Shown here piece by piece: positions 37,575-46,894 of a DNA stretch of 64,000 nucleotides. Source of the stretch: Campylobacter concisus (GTDB lineage Bacteria; Campylobacterota; Campylobacteria; Campylobacterales; Campylobacteraceae); the NCBI RefSeq assembly GCF_002092855.1, contig NZ_LVLC01000001.1:124001-188000 (forward strand). Direction: 5' to 3'. The notes under the pieces are model-generated. The model was not told where the DNA came from, did not search any database, and was given only the letters and a program-made list of their open reading frames with translations. A program made the position numbers and the translations under genes. Within the stretch, counting starts at the first letter, position 1. Each line of letters starts with the position of its first letter.

Positions 37575-39095
37575 ATGTTAAAGCTTAGAAAAATTAACGA
37601 TAATCCAATCGTTACGCTAGATCCTTATGAATATGAAGGTTTTAGATTTTCTAATAGCAATGTCGATTCGCTAAGTCTCTCAAAGAATATTTTAAAGCGA
37701 GACTTCTTTATATCTTACATCGAGTACAAAGATATAATAACAGCTACCATAAACATCTCAAGAACAATAGATGATGAGGATATTGAAAATAATATCTCGA
37801 TCAAAATTTACGAAGAGCTCTCTCTTGATCCTGCGATTGACTATAAAATAGTTTATTTTGAAAGCAATGTTGAAAAAGAAGATAGAATTTTTAATGTTTT
37901 TATTGCTACAAATGAAACGATAAATAAAATTTTTAAAAATATTTCTAAAAGAGTACCTTTTATAGATTATGTCGTTGTAGAGCCGCTTTTATATAGTGCT
38001 ATATATAAAAAAGGCTTACTTCCTAGCACTCAGAGTGATTGTTTTTTGACATTTAGGGCCGATGAAGCATTTATAAGCATTTATGTAAATGGGGAATACC
38101 TTACATCAAGAGGTTTAAGATACACACTAAATTATCTAAAAGATAAATTTATAGAGCAAAGTGGCGAAAGAGTAAGCCTAGAAAGCTTTTTAGATATCCT
38201 AAAGACAAGAGGACTTTTAGATAGCAATGAAGAAGGCTTTAGCTACGATCTAAATACTGTTTTTGAGGACTACATATTTTACGTAAATGACACGATAAAT
38301 GTTGTCAATAGAATCTATAGCATAAATATAAAAAATATCTATATTGACTGTGACTATAAAATAGAGCGTTTTGAAAAATTTATCAATACAAAGCTCGGCA
38401 CAAATGCTACGAAATTAAATACAAGCACTGTAATAAATTCTAAAAATTTAGCCATTAGCGAACGATATAACATGATGGCTTTATATGCAAATTTTTACAA
38501 AAAAGAGGCCTTTAATGCCGATTTTAACTTCTCAAATTTACTTAGGCCTGATCCGTTCACAAAGAGAAAAAGCGGTAAATTTATACTGACATGTGCCGCT
38601 GCTTTTTGCCTAAGCATGTCCTATCCATTTTATAATTATATAGCTGGCAGTATTTTAGAGGCAGATTCGCAAAGACTAAGCGATGAGCTTGATGTTCTTA
38701 ATGCACAAGCAGCACAAATAAGAAATACTCTTGAAATACTAAAAAAAGAGCAAAACGATATAAAAGGATTAACTGATAAAGAGGAAGAGAAGTTAAATTT
38801 TAGAAAAGGATTGCTTCAAGAAATTGAAAACAAAAAAGATCACTACGTAATGAAAGGTTTAAATCTTTTTGAAATTACAGATATGATAAACAATAATAGC
38901 GTTTTTATAACAAATATTAAAAATAACGATAAAAATTTAACAGTAACCGTTGTTAGCGATAATGAAAAAAGGATTACGCAGCTAATAAAAGATATTAGCA
39001 AGATGCCTAAATATTCAGTAAATACAAAAAAAATTAAAGAAGATAAACAAAATAACGAGTATGAAAGTAATATAAGTATAGAGATTAGACAATGA
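37575..39095 (+). CDS. PilM-PilN fusion-like inner-membrane platform protein (MshI/GspL type)
   Basis: A 506-residue protein that starts the transformation machine cluster. Residues 1-~325 look like a cytoplasmic actin-like PilM/GspL-type domain; a single membrane helix lies at ~334-360, followed by a periplasmic coiled coil (~365-415) and a small alpha/beta domain as in PilN. So it joins the roles of PilM and PilN in one chain. It would anchor the GspE ATPase to the secretin through the PilO- and PilP-like proteins encoded next. Its stop overlaps the next start (ATGA). The assignment rests on architecture and order; primary sequence similarity is low. Confidence 0.7.
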   Translation: MLKLRKINDNPIVTLDPYEYEGFRFSNSNVDSLSLSKNILKRDFFISYIEYKDIITATINISRTIDDEDIENNISIKIYEELSLDPAIDYKIVYFESNVEKEDRIFNVFIATNETINKIFKNISKRVPFIDYVVVEPLLYSAIYKKGLLPSTQSDCFLTFRADEAFISIYVNGEYLTSRGLRYTLNYLKDKFIEQSGERVSLESFLDILKTRGLLDSNEEGFSYDLNTVFEDYIFYVNDTINVVNRIYSINIKNIYIDCDYKIERFEKFINTKLGTNATKLNTSTVINSKNLAISERYNMMALYANFYKKEAFNADFNFSNLLRPDPFTKRKSGKFILTCAAAFCLSMSYPFYNYIAGSILEADSQRLSDELDVLNAQAAQIRNTLEILKKEQNDIKGLTDKEEEKLNFRKGLLQEIENKKDHYVMKGLNLFEITDMINNNSVFITNIKNNDKNLTVTVVSDNEKRITQLIKDISKMPKYSVNTKKIKEDKQNNEYESNISIEIRQ

Positions 39096-39739
39096 GACAA
39101 GACGTTTTAAGTAAAATAGATAAGTATTTTGACGCAAAAAAACAAAGTGAAACAAATATAATTTTTTTGGGTTCAGCTTTAATTATTATTTATATTGTTT
39201 ATATGCTTTGCTTTGATCCGTCGCAAGATTTTTATGATGAAAGACTTAATGCGCATACTAAAATTAGCAATGATCTTTCAAGAACAAGAGATTATTTAAG
39301 ATCGACTAGCTCACCTAGTGGGGATAAAAATTTTAAAATAAATGAAGAGACCAAAATACTTGAAACGCTTAAAGGCAAATATTCTAGCGTTTTAAAATTT
39401 AATGCCCATTTTGACTCAAAGCTAAAAGAACTATCATTTTTATTATTTAACGATCAAAATTGGGCAAATTTTTTAGACAACATCGTATCTTTAGCGAAGC
39501 AAAATAATATAAAAATTTTAGAGTTAAAAAGTGATATAAAAGAGCCAAATTTCCAAAAGATTGAGCAAATTTTAAATATTGACTTGACATTTTTGGGAGG
39601 TTTTAAAGATATGCTTTCATATATAAATGGCCTTGAAGAATCAAAGCTAGTAGTGGATCTTCATAAAATGGATGTAAATTCTACCCAAAAAGAGCTTGGC
39701 GCTAAGATCTCAATATCTGTTTGGGGGATGAAATACTAA
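39092..39739 (+). CDS. PilO/GspM/MshJ-like inner-membrane protein
   Basis: A 215-residue protein with a short cytoplasmic tail, one membrane helix (~21-41), a coiled-coil stretch and a compact periplasmic domain, the layout of PilO and GspM. In type II and type IV machines this protein pairs with PilN and binds PilP. It overlaps the preceding gene by four bases and its TAA overlaps the next ATG (TAATG). Low sequence conservation; call from topology and place. Confidence 0.68.
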   Translation: MRQDVLSKIDKYFDAKKQSETNIIFLGSALIIIYIVYMLCFDPSQDFYDERLNAHTKISNDLSRTRDYLRSTSSPSGDKNFKINEETKILETLKGKYSSVLKFNAHFDSKLKELSFLLFNDQNWANFLDNIVSLAKQNNIKILELKSDIKEPNFQKIEQILNIDLTFLGGFKDMLSYINGLEESKLVVDLHKMDVNSTQKELGAKISISVWGMKY

Positions 39740-40152
39740 TGAAAATAAAAATTTTATTGGCTTTTTTATTTTTAAATATTGCTTTTGCTAATCAGCTTCA
39801 AGAGGAAATGGACTCTTATGATAAAATTTTTGAAAAAATAAAGGAAAAAAGAAGCGGTCTTAGCGATATTGAGCTTTCGAGCATAAAAAATCCTTTTAAG
39901 CAAGAACCTATCAAGACGATAACAGATCAAAATTTATCAATTATCACTCAAGCTTCAAAAGGGCTTAGTTTAAAAGCAATTTTATTAAGCAAAGCAAATA
40001 TTGATTCCAAGTGGTATGCTGTCGGTGATATTGTTGATGGTTACAAAATAACCAACATTACTAAAAATGGTGTTTTTTTAGTAAAAGGCGATGAAAAACA
40101 AGAGCTAATTTTAAAAAATGGAAGTAAAAATGTTGAGATTAAAATTAAATAA
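39739..40152 (+). CDS. PilP/GspC-HR/MshK-like periplasmic linker protein
   Basis: A 137-residue exported protein starting at the ATG that overlaps the previous stop; the signal peptide ends AFA before NQLQ. The C-terminal half (GLSLKAILLSKANIDSKWYAVGDIVDGYKITNITKNGVFLV) has the shape of the GspC homology region and PilP beta-domain: an 'ILLS' strand, a 'VGD' turn and a 'GVFL' strand. Such proteins connect the inner-membrane platform to the secretin. The gene just before ctsD in C. jejuni is ctsR, and this may be its counterpart, but I cannot confirm that. Confidence 0.7.
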   Translation: MKIKILLAFLFLNIAFANQLQEEMDSYDKIFEKIKEKRSGLSDIELSSIKNPFKQEPIKTITDQNLSIITQASKGLSLKAILLSKANIDSKWYAVGDIVDGYKITNITKNGVFLVKGDEKQELILKNGSKNVEIKIK

Positions 40153-41650
40153 AATATTAATAATAGGTGCACTATTTTGCTTAAATATGAACTATGCTAG
40201 TGCTAATGAGAGTAGTTGTTTAAGCAAGAATTTTAATATGAAAATTTCAGATGATGTTGCACTAGTAGATGTGTTAAATCAGCTTTCAGAGATGTGTAAC
40301 TTTAGTATTGTTGCAAAGGACACTTATAGCAAAACGGAGCTAAAAGATAAAGTTTTTGGCGTTAATATCAGAAATATGAGTCTTAGCGAAGTTTTTGACC
40401 TACTTTTAAGTGAGAAAAATTTAAGCTACGAGTTTTCAAATAATGTATTAAAAATTTCATCTTTAAAAACTCAAATTTTTAAACTAGATTATATAACTTC
40501 TATTAGAGAAGGAACTGCTGTCACCCAAGCTTCAGTGGATGCTACTCCATCTGAAATTTCTAGTGGTTCAAGTAGTAGCGATAATTCCCAAGATGATAGT
40601 TCTCAAGGCTCAAGCAACCTTATAAAAACTACTGAAAGGTTTGACTTTTGGGAAAAACTAGATGCTGAGCTTAAAGCTATTTTAAATAATAGTAGCGAAC
40701 ATATCACAGCGCCTGATCCTATCATAAATCAAAACGCAGGCCTTATCACTGTTACGGCCACTCCTTCTCAACTTAAGCGAGTCGAAAAATATATAGATGA
40801 AATGCAAAAAAGACTAAAAAAACAAGTAATTATTGATGTTTCTATTATTTCAGTTGAGTTAAACAATGAATACAAGCAAGGTGTTGATTGGAGTAAATTT
40901 GAACTTGGGTTTAATACATACATTGGTAATTCAAGAAACAATCCGAGCTCAAGTGCTACTTGGACAAATAAGGGAAATAGCCTAAGTGATGGATTTGGAC
41001 GTACATTAAATATTGCAGCTAATTTAAATTTTAGCCTTGATGGAATGATAAATTTTCTTGAAACAAATGGAAAGACAAAGGTTATATCAAGTCCAAAAGT
41101 GACAACACTTAATAATCAACAAGCTCTAATCTCAGTTGGTGATAACATAAACTACCGTGTTCAACAAAAGACTGACAATGGAAACAGCAATAGTGATAGG
41201 CTAACAACTACCTACAAACAATACTCTGTTTTTATTGGCATATTATTAAATTTATTACCAGAAGTCTCTGATAACAACAAAATCATGCTTCGAATCAATC
41301 CATCGCTTAGTAACTTTAAATATGCTGAAGACGACACAAGACAAAATGCGTTAAGAGAGATCGCTCCAGATACGGTACAAAAGAAGCTTTCAACTGTTGT
41401 TCAAGTTGATAGCGGTGATACTATTATCCTTGGTGGATTAATAGGTCAGACAAAGGGTAAAAATAATACTTCTGTACCTCTTCTTTCTGATATCCCACTT
41501 ATAGGTGGTGTCTTTAAAAGTACAAGAGACAATATAAAAACAACAGAGCTTATCTTTGTCATCACTCCTCATGTGGTTGATTTTGACAAAAAAAAGCCAC
41601 TTAATCAATCATTAAAAGACTTAGGTTTTTCTAAAACGATCTATGAATAA
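40130..41650 (+). CDS. ctsD: Secretin of the DNA-transformation machine (CtsD; PilQ/MshL-like)
   Basis: Outer-membrane secretin, 506 residues from the ATG at 40130, which has GGAAG five bases upstream. After the signal peptide come STN/N0 and N1 domains (to ~130), a serine/glutamine/aspartate-rich linker (~137-163), a further N domain and the secretin core ending VPLLSDIPLIGGVFKS and TELIFVITPHVV. There is no lipobox. In C. jejuni, ctsD mutants lose DNA uptake. It overlaps the genes on both sides. The symbol is given by order and family; function is well supported for the genus. Confidence 0.85.
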   Translation: MLRLKLNKILIIGALFCLNMNYASANESSCLSKNFNMKISDDVALVDVLNQLSEMCNFSIVAKDTYSKTELKDKVFGVNIRNMSLSEVFDLLLSEKNLSYEFSNNVLKISSLKTQIFKLDYITSIREGTAVTQASVDATPSEISSGSSSSDNSQDDSSQGSSNLIKTTERFDFWEKLDAELKAILNNSSEHITAPDPIINQNAGLITVTATPSQLKRVEKYIDEMQKRLKKQVIIDVSIISVELNNEYKQGVDWSKFELGFNTYIGNSRNNPSSSATWTNKGNSLSDGFGRTLNIAANLNFSLDGMINFLETNGKTKVISSPKVTTLNNQQALISVGDNINYRVQQKTDNGNSNSDRLTTTYKQYSVFIGILLNLLPEVSDNNKIMLRINPSLSNFKYAEDDTRQNALREIAPDTVQKKLSTVVQVDSGDTIILGGLIGQTKGKNNTSVPLLSDIPLIGGVFKSTRDNIKTTELIFVITPHVVDFDKKKPLNQSLKDLGFSKTIYE

Positions 41651-42470
41651 CAAGAATATTTATACAGATATAAAAGATATCTTTATCAACGAAGACGAAG
41701 TAGCTGATTTTGTTAATCTAGATAACTCGATCACTTGTTACAATAAGATTGTCTCGGCTCTAAAAAAGCCATTAAAGCTTATACTTTTTTATGGTAAGCC
41801 TGGTAGTGGAAAGACCTTTTTGTTAAACAAGATAGCCTCTGACCTTCAAAAGGATAAAAAATTAATTTTTTTCCCACATCCTTTTTTTAGCGAAGCTACA
41901 TTTATAGAAGCTCTTTGTGAAGATATATACGGAAATAAGCTTGATAATATAAATAATTTTGAAAGTTTTGTTGCACACTACTCAAAAGAATTTAAAAATA
42001 AAGATGAAATTTTACAAAACCAAATAGTTGTCATCCTGGATGAAGCACAACTTTATCCTACTGAATTGATCGAAAAAATAAGGCTAATGGCCGATACAAG
42101 ATTATTTAAATTTCTATTTACTATTCATAAAACTGAAAATGAAGATGTGTTAGCAAAAGACTATTTTCAAACTAGAATTTGGGAGAGTATAGAGCTTGGA
42201 AGTGCAAACACGAATGAAATCATAGTTTATTTGCAAAGAAAAATAGGACAAAAAGGCTACGATAAATACCTAAATTTTCAGAAAAAAGACTATGACAAAG
42301 CCTATGAGCTTTGTTGCGGAAATCTACGCACACTAAATAAAATCATGTATAAATTTTATGAAATTTGTGAATATTACGAACAAAATCAGCCGTCAAAATT
42401 AAGTAGCGAGGATGCAAATATTAAAATTTTGACAATGTCTGCACTTGATACAGGAATAATTCATGCTTGA
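41643..42470 (+). CDS. ctsP: ExeA/MshM-type AAA+ ATPase (CtsP-like)
   Basis: A 275-residue soluble ATPase. Walker A GKPGSGKT is at 51-58 and Walker B VVILDEAQ at 129-136, within an ExeA/GspA-like AAA fold; there is no membrane helix or peptidoglycan-binding domain, so it resembles MshM and CtsP, not full-length ExeA. In the C. jejuni system CtsP is a membrane-associated NTPase needed for transformation. It likely works with the membrane-bound TPR protein encoded next, with which it overlaps by eight bases. Confidence 0.78.
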   Translation: MNNKNIYTDIKDIFINEDEVADFVNLDNSITCYNKIVSALKKPLKLILFYGKPGSGKTFLLNKIASDLQKDKKLIFFPHPFFSEATFIEALCEDIYGNKLDNINNFESFVAHYSKEFKNKDEILQNQIVVILDEAQLYPTELIEKIRLMADTRLFKFLFTIHKTENEDVLAKDYFQTRIWESIELGSANTNEIIVYLQRKIGQKGYDKYLNFQKKDYDKAYELCCGNLRTLNKIMYKFYEICEYYEQNQPSKLSSEDANIKILTMSALDTGIIHA

Positions 42471-43341
42471 ATTACAAGAAATTCAAAGACTAGAAAAGCT
42501 CTATGAAGAGTACAAAAAAAAGAATAAAAATAGCCTTTTAAAATTATTATCACATAAAAAGCTAGGCCTTTTAATAATTACGATCTTGCTAATTGCTTTT
42601 ATCTTTGGTGCTTTTTTATTTTTCTCAAATGCTAAAAACAAAAAAGAGACAACCAATACTCCAACTTTAGTTGAGAAAAATTTAACAATACAAACAGATA
42701 TAAAAGAAAAGAACATAACCTTTGCTGAAACTAATGTCAGCAAAAATATTTTAGAAGATGGCAAACAAAAAAGCGAGCAAGCAAAAGAGAGATTTGAATC
42801 AGATAAAAAACAAGATGAACTCGCCGAGAAAATAGCTAAAAAGCTAGAACAATCCATAAAGCTGAATGAAGATAGTAAAGAACAAGCATCAGATAAAAAA
42901 CAAAGAAGTGGTGGCGGTTGGCTAAAGCTAAATTTACCAACTGAAAATGAAAATATGCAAAATGAACAGCCTCTACCAAATGAAGAGATAATAGAATTGG
43001 AACCAAAGGCAAAGCCTAAAATTGATATTCAAATTTCAAGTGAAAACAATGAAATTTCTATGCTAAAAGAAAATTTTAATAAAAGTAAAAATCCAGAAAT
43101 CGCCCTTAAAATAGCGAGAAAATGCTATCAAGATAAAAGATATAGCGACACTATAAAATGGGCACTATCGGCAAATAATTTAGATAGTAGCATTGAGGAG
43201 TCTTGGGTCATGTTTGCTAAGGCAAAATATATGCTAAAGCAAAAAGATGACGCATTGCGTGCATTAGAAGAATATAATAAAAATAAAAATAAGCCCGAGA
43301 TAAATGAGCTAATAAATAAGATAAAAAGTGATACGTTGTGA
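42463..43341 (+). CDS. Membrane-anchored TPR protein (MshN-like)
   Basis: A 292-residue protein with a charged cytoplasmic start, one membrane helix (~32-54), a long Lys/Glu-rich linker and a C-terminal tetratricopeptide-like region (~200-290: NPEIALKIARKCYQDKRY). This is the layout of MshN, the partner of MshM. In C. jejuni the gene after ctsP is ctsX, an integral membrane protein that binds CtsP; this could be its equivalent. Function by position: tethering the ATPase and arranging the secretin at the inner membrane. Confidence 0.7.
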   Translation: MLELQEIQRLEKLYEEYKKKNKNSLLKLLSHKKLGLLIITILLIAFIFGAFLFFSNAKNKKETTNTPTLVEKNLTIQTDIKEKNITFAETNVSKNILEDGKQKSEQAKERFESDKKQDELAEKIAKKLEQSIKLNEDSKEQASDKKQRSGGGWLKLNLPTENENMQNEQPLPNEEIIELEPKAKPKIDIQISSENNEISMLKENFNKSKNPEIALKIARKCYQDKRYSDTIKWALSANNLDSSIEESWVMFAKAKYMLKQKDDALRALEEYNKNKNKPEINELINKIKSDTL

Positions 43342-43877
43342 AATTTTTACTTGTTATATTTTTATCGTTAAATGCCTTTGCTATTGGGACGGCTGACATT
43401 AAAAGTTATTTTGAAAAAGCTGAATATCCTAAAATTTGTAATCAAAAAATACAAGATCTTTTAAAAGATTCACAAAATGAAGAATTTCTTAATATCTTTG
43501 GTATATCTTGCTTAAAAACAAATGATATAGATAGGCTCGCTCTTCCAGCAAGCAAGCTATCAAAAACACAAAGCTCAAGAGAAAATGCAGCATATTTTGC
43601 TGATATATTGCTTAAAAAAAAGCTATTGCTTCATGCTATCTTGGATGGGGCTGATATAAGCTATATTAGGCTTCCAAAGAGCGATTATATTCTTTCATTT
43701 ATATTTGATAAATTTGTCAAAAAAGAATACGTTGAGGAGCTTGGCGTATTTATTTTTGAAGAGCCAAATTCAGATACAAGATATGAGCTTAGTGCAATCG
43801 TTGGCTCAAATTTTGCAAAAATGATTTTAAAAATTTTTAAAAATGACGATCTTACTTCGCAGATTGAGTATAGATAA
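43338..43877 (+). CDS. Exported hypothetical protein in the transformation cluster
   Basis: A 179-residue protein starting at a GTG that overlaps the preceding TGA. The signal peptide (MKFLLVIFLSLNAFAIG) predicts export to the periplasm. It contains two cysteines near the N-terminus of the mature protein (in YPKICNQKI and GISCLKTND), which could form a disulfide. No membrane helix after the signal, no pilin-type motif. It has no counterpart that I can name in the MSHA gene order and sits exactly between the TPR protein and the GspE gene. Function unknown. Confidence 0.75.
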   Translation: MKFLLVIFLSLNAFAIGTADIKSYFEKAEYPKICNQKIQDLLKDSQNEEFLNIFGISCLKTNDIDRLALPASKLSKTQSSRENAAYFADILLKKKLLLHAILDGADISYIRLPKSDYILSFIFDKFVKKEYVEELGVFIFEEPNSDTRYELSAIVGSNFAKMILKIFKNDDLTSQIEYR

Positions 43878-43886
43878 AGAGAAGAG

Positions 43887-45638
43887 ATGAATAATTTAGA
43901 AAATTTAACGCTAAAAACATTAGAACAACTTAATAAACTAAATGATGAGCAAATTTTAAAGATTATAGAGATAAAAAAAATAAACGAAAAAAGTCTTTTG
44001 GCTATTTTGCTTGAAGAAAATATGCTAGAAGAAGAGATCTTTTTTGAAATTCTATCTGATATTTATAGAAGAGGACACACTGACATTGATGAAATTTCGA
44101 CTAGTCTTCAGATAGATCAAAAGCGCTTTATTCAATATGTGTGCGATAAATTTAAAATCACATTTTTTGACCTTGATGATATAGATATCGACTACCGTAT
44201 CAGTGAAAAGCTGAGCACCTCTCAGCTAAAATCATATAACGCTATCCCAGTAAAAGAAGACGAGATAAGTGTTTATGTAGCTTTTAAAAATCCTTTTGAT
44301 GTGATCATTCAAGATAAAGTTCAAAATTTATTTAACAGAAAGCTATTAAAAGTAGCTTGCGCCGATCCAGCCCAGATAGAAAAATATATAAACAAAATAG
44401 CTCTTAATGAAAGCATAAAGGACGTTATTACAGAGATCAGAAAAGAGCTTTCAAGCTCTAGCAGTCAAGGGCAAAGTACGGAAAGCTCTGGAATTTTAAA
44501 ACTAATTGAGATAATTTTAAAAACATCTATTCAAAGCAGAGCAAGCGATATTCATATCGAGCCAACTGAGACAAACTGTATCGTAAGAAGCAGGATAGAT
44601 GGTATGCTAAGTGAGACATTTATATTTGATAAAGATATCTATCCGCCGATGGTAAGCCGAATGAAGCTACTTTCAAATATGGATATCGCGGAGCGCCGCC
44701 GCCCACAAGATGGTAGGTTTTCAGCTCAAATTTTAGACAAAGAGTACGATTTTCGTATCTCTACGCTACCTATCTTAAATGGTGAGAGCATAGTTTTAAG
44801 AATTTTGGACAAATCAAAAGTTATCATAAACATTGAAGATCTTGGTATGCATCCAGACAACTTTGCTAAATTTAAAAAGAGCATGAAAGCTCCTTATGGC
44901 ATCATCCTAGTTACTGGTCCGACAGGATCAGGAAAAACGACTACACTTTATGGTGCATTAAATGATATAAAAAGTGTAAAAACTAAGATTATTACCGTTG
45001 AAGATCCGGTCGAGTATCAGCTAAATATGATCCAACAAGTACATGTCAATGAGAAGGCTGGGCTTACTTTTATCTCGGCTCTTCGCTCTATTTTGAGGCA
45101 AGATCCAGATATTATTATGATAGGCGAGATCAGAGATCAAGAGACGCTTAGGATCGCAATTCAAGCGGCACTAACTGGCCACTTGGTTTTTTCTACACTT
45201 CATACAAATGATGCTATTAGCGCTTTACCTCGTATGGTTGATATGGGTATTGAGCCATATCTAGTAAGTGGCGCACTAGTTTGCATCGAGGCTCAAAGGC
45301 TTGTAAGAAAGCTTTGTCCGTATTGCAAACAAAAAGTCACGCTATCTCAAAAAGCTCTTGATGAGATTAAGAAATTTCTTCCTGAAGATTATCAATTTTA
45401 TAAAAGCGTAGGTTGCCAGCACTGCTCGCAAACTGGATATCTAGGGCGTGAAATGATAAGTGAAATATTATCTATCAGCGATCATATAGCAAGCATCGTA
45501 GCAAATAACGCTTCAAAAGAAGAGCTTAAAAAGGCTGCCTATGACGAAGGCTTTATAGATATGTTCCACGATGGCGTTATACGCGCAGCAAATGGTGTAA
45601 CAACAATCGAAGAAGTATATAGAGTTGCCAAGATATGA
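43887..45638 (+). CDS. ctsE: GspE/PilB/MshE-type assembly ATPase (CtsE)
   Basis: Cytoplasmic hexameric ATPase powering the transformation pseudopilus, 583 residues. Walker A GPTGSGKT is at 344-351, followed by the Asp box, Walker B (DIIMIGEIRD) and the His box (GHLVFSTLHTND), and a zinc module with Cys pairs (LCPYC and GCQHC). The N-terminal ~60 residues form an MshEN-like helical repeat but lack the RLG start of c-di-GMP-binding MshEN domains. Needed for DNA uptake in C. jejuni. AGAAGAG precedes the ATG; the stop overlaps the ctsF start. Confidence 0.9.
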   Translation: MNNLENLTLKTLEQLNKLNDEQILKIIEIKKINEKSLLAILLEENMLEEEIFFEILSDIYRRGHTDIDEISTSLQIDQKRFIQYVCDKFKITFFDLDDIDIDYRISEKLSTSQLKSYNAIPVKEDEISVYVAFKNPFDVIIQDKVQNLFNRKLLKVACADPAQIEKYINKIALNESIKDVITEIRKELSSSSSQGQSTESSGILKLIEIILKTSIQSRASDIHIEPTETNCIVRSRIDGMLSETFIFDKDIYPPMVSRMKLLSNMDIAERRRPQDGRFSAQILDKEYDFRISTLPILNGESIVLRILDKSKVIINIEDLGMHPDNFAKFKKSMKAPYGIILVTGPTGSGKTTTLYGALNDIKSVKTKIITVEDPVEYQLNMIQQVHVNEKAGLTFISALRSILRQDPDIIMIGEIRDQETLRIAIQAALTGHLVFSTLHTNDAISALPRMVDMGIEPYLVSGALVCIEAQRLVRKLCPYCKQKVTLSQKALDEIKKFLPEDYQFYKSVGCQHCSQTGYLGREMISEILSISDHIASIVANNASKEELKKAAYDEGFIDMFHDGVIRAANGVTTIEEVYRVAKI

Positions 45639-46873
45639 AATTTTACGAAATAGAATATATAAAAGATGGCAAACGCCAAAAGATGAGCCTAAAGGCCAAT
45701 AGCAAAAATGATGTAAAAAATCGTGCAAATATTCAAGGCATGATAGTAAAGATCAAAGAAACTCAGGTTTCAAGCATTAACAATGATTTTTTGGACTTAC
45801 AAGAAAAATTTAACAAATTTTTCTCTTCTTCAAAAGTAAAAATTCCAGCTCTAGTTGCTACCATAAGGCAACTTAGCGTTATGACTAATGCTGGTATATC
45901 AATACATGATGGCATAAAAGAGACAGCAAATGCTACTGAGGATAAAAGGCTAAAAACAATATTTCAAACGCTAGATGAAGACCTAAATCAAGGTGCAAGT
46001 TTAACTCAAAGTATAGAAAATTTTCAAGAAGAGCTAGGCGATGTCACTGTCGCTATGGTAAGGCTTGGAGAGAGCACTGGTAATATGGCTGATGCATTAT
46101 CAAAGCTAGCTTCTATCTTGCAAGAAGTCTGGGATAACCAACAAAAATTTAAAAAAGCTATAAGGTATCCAATAACCGTAATATGCTCTATAATTTTGGC
46201 TTTTATTGTGCTCATGACATCAGTTGTTCCACAATTTCGAGAAATTTTTAGCCAGCTTAATGCCGACCTCCCTCTTCCTACTAAAATTTTACTAAACATT
46301 GAATACATAATGAGCAATTACGGCATATATATAATAGTTGTTCTTATTGCATTTGCTTTTTTGCTAAAAAAGCAATATTCAAATGATGAAAATTTTAGGG
46401 ATAAGGTCGATAAATACCTACTAAAAGTCTATCTTGTGGGCAAGATAATATTTTTTGCAAATATGAGTAGATTTAATCTAATCTTTACAGAGCTTGTTCG
46501 CGCGGGACTTCCTATCGCTGATGCGCTAGATACTGCCGTTGTAACTGTTTCAAATCAAGACATAAGAAATAAGCTAACTGCTGTAAAAGTACTGGTTGGT
46601 CGTGGCATAAGCTTAACCGAGGCCTTTAGGCAAACTGGACTTTATGAGGGTATGCTTATACAGATGATAGGTGCTGGCGAACAAAGTGGTAGCTTAGATG
46701 ACATGACACAAAAAGTTACTGATTATTATAGAGTGAAATTTAATGATATTATTGATAATATTTCAAACTATATTGAGCCGATACTACTAATATTTATCGC
46801 AGCTATGGTGCTTTTGCTCGCCCTTGGTATATTTATGCCAATGTGGGATATGGCAAAAGCTGTTAAAAATTAA
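45635..46873 (+). CDS. ctsF: GspF/PilC/MshG-type inner-membrane protein (CtsF)
   Basis: Polytopic platform protein of type II/IV machines, 412 residues. Two repeated T2SSF domains (about 70-195 and 275-400) with the family signatures RQLSVMTNAGISIHDGI and ELVRAGLPIADAL, each followed by membrane helices; three helices overall. It couples the GspE motor to pseudopilus growth. Four-base overlap with ctsE. In the reference C. jejuni strain the equivalent gene is damaged; here it is intact. Confidence 0.9.
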   Translation: MKFYEIEYIKDGKRQKMSLKANSKNDVKNRANIQGMIVKIKETQVSSINNDFLDLQEKFNKFFSSSKVKIPALVATIRQLSVMTNAGISIHDGIKETANATEDKRLKTIFQTLDEDLNQGASLTQSIENFQEELGDVTVAMVRLGESTGNMADALSKLASILQEVWDNQQKFKKAIRYPITVICSIILAFIVLMTSVVPQFREIFSQLNADLPLPTKILLNIEYIMSNYGIYIIVVLIAFAFLLKKQYSNDENFRDKVDKYLLKVYLVGKIIFFANMSRFNLIFTELVRAGLPIADALDTAVVTVSNQDIRNKLTAVKVLVGRGISLTEAFRQTGLYEGMLIQMIGAGEQSGSLDDMTQKVTDYYRVKFNDIIDNISNYIEPILLIFIAAMVLLLALGIFMPMWDMAKAVKN

Positions 46874-46894
46874 ATCAACATTTAAAGGAGTAAA

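Noticed and set aside
40480-40680. Serine-rich stretch in the secretin as a frameshift scar or repeat expansion
   Set aside because: The frame is intact, the codons vary between AGT, AGC, TCA and TCT, and flexible Ser/Gln linkers occur between secretin domains.
43887-44070. c-di-GMP binding by the N-terminal MshEN-like region of CtsE
   Set aside because: The helical-repeat shape is there, but the RLG-type ligand residues are not, so binding is not supported.
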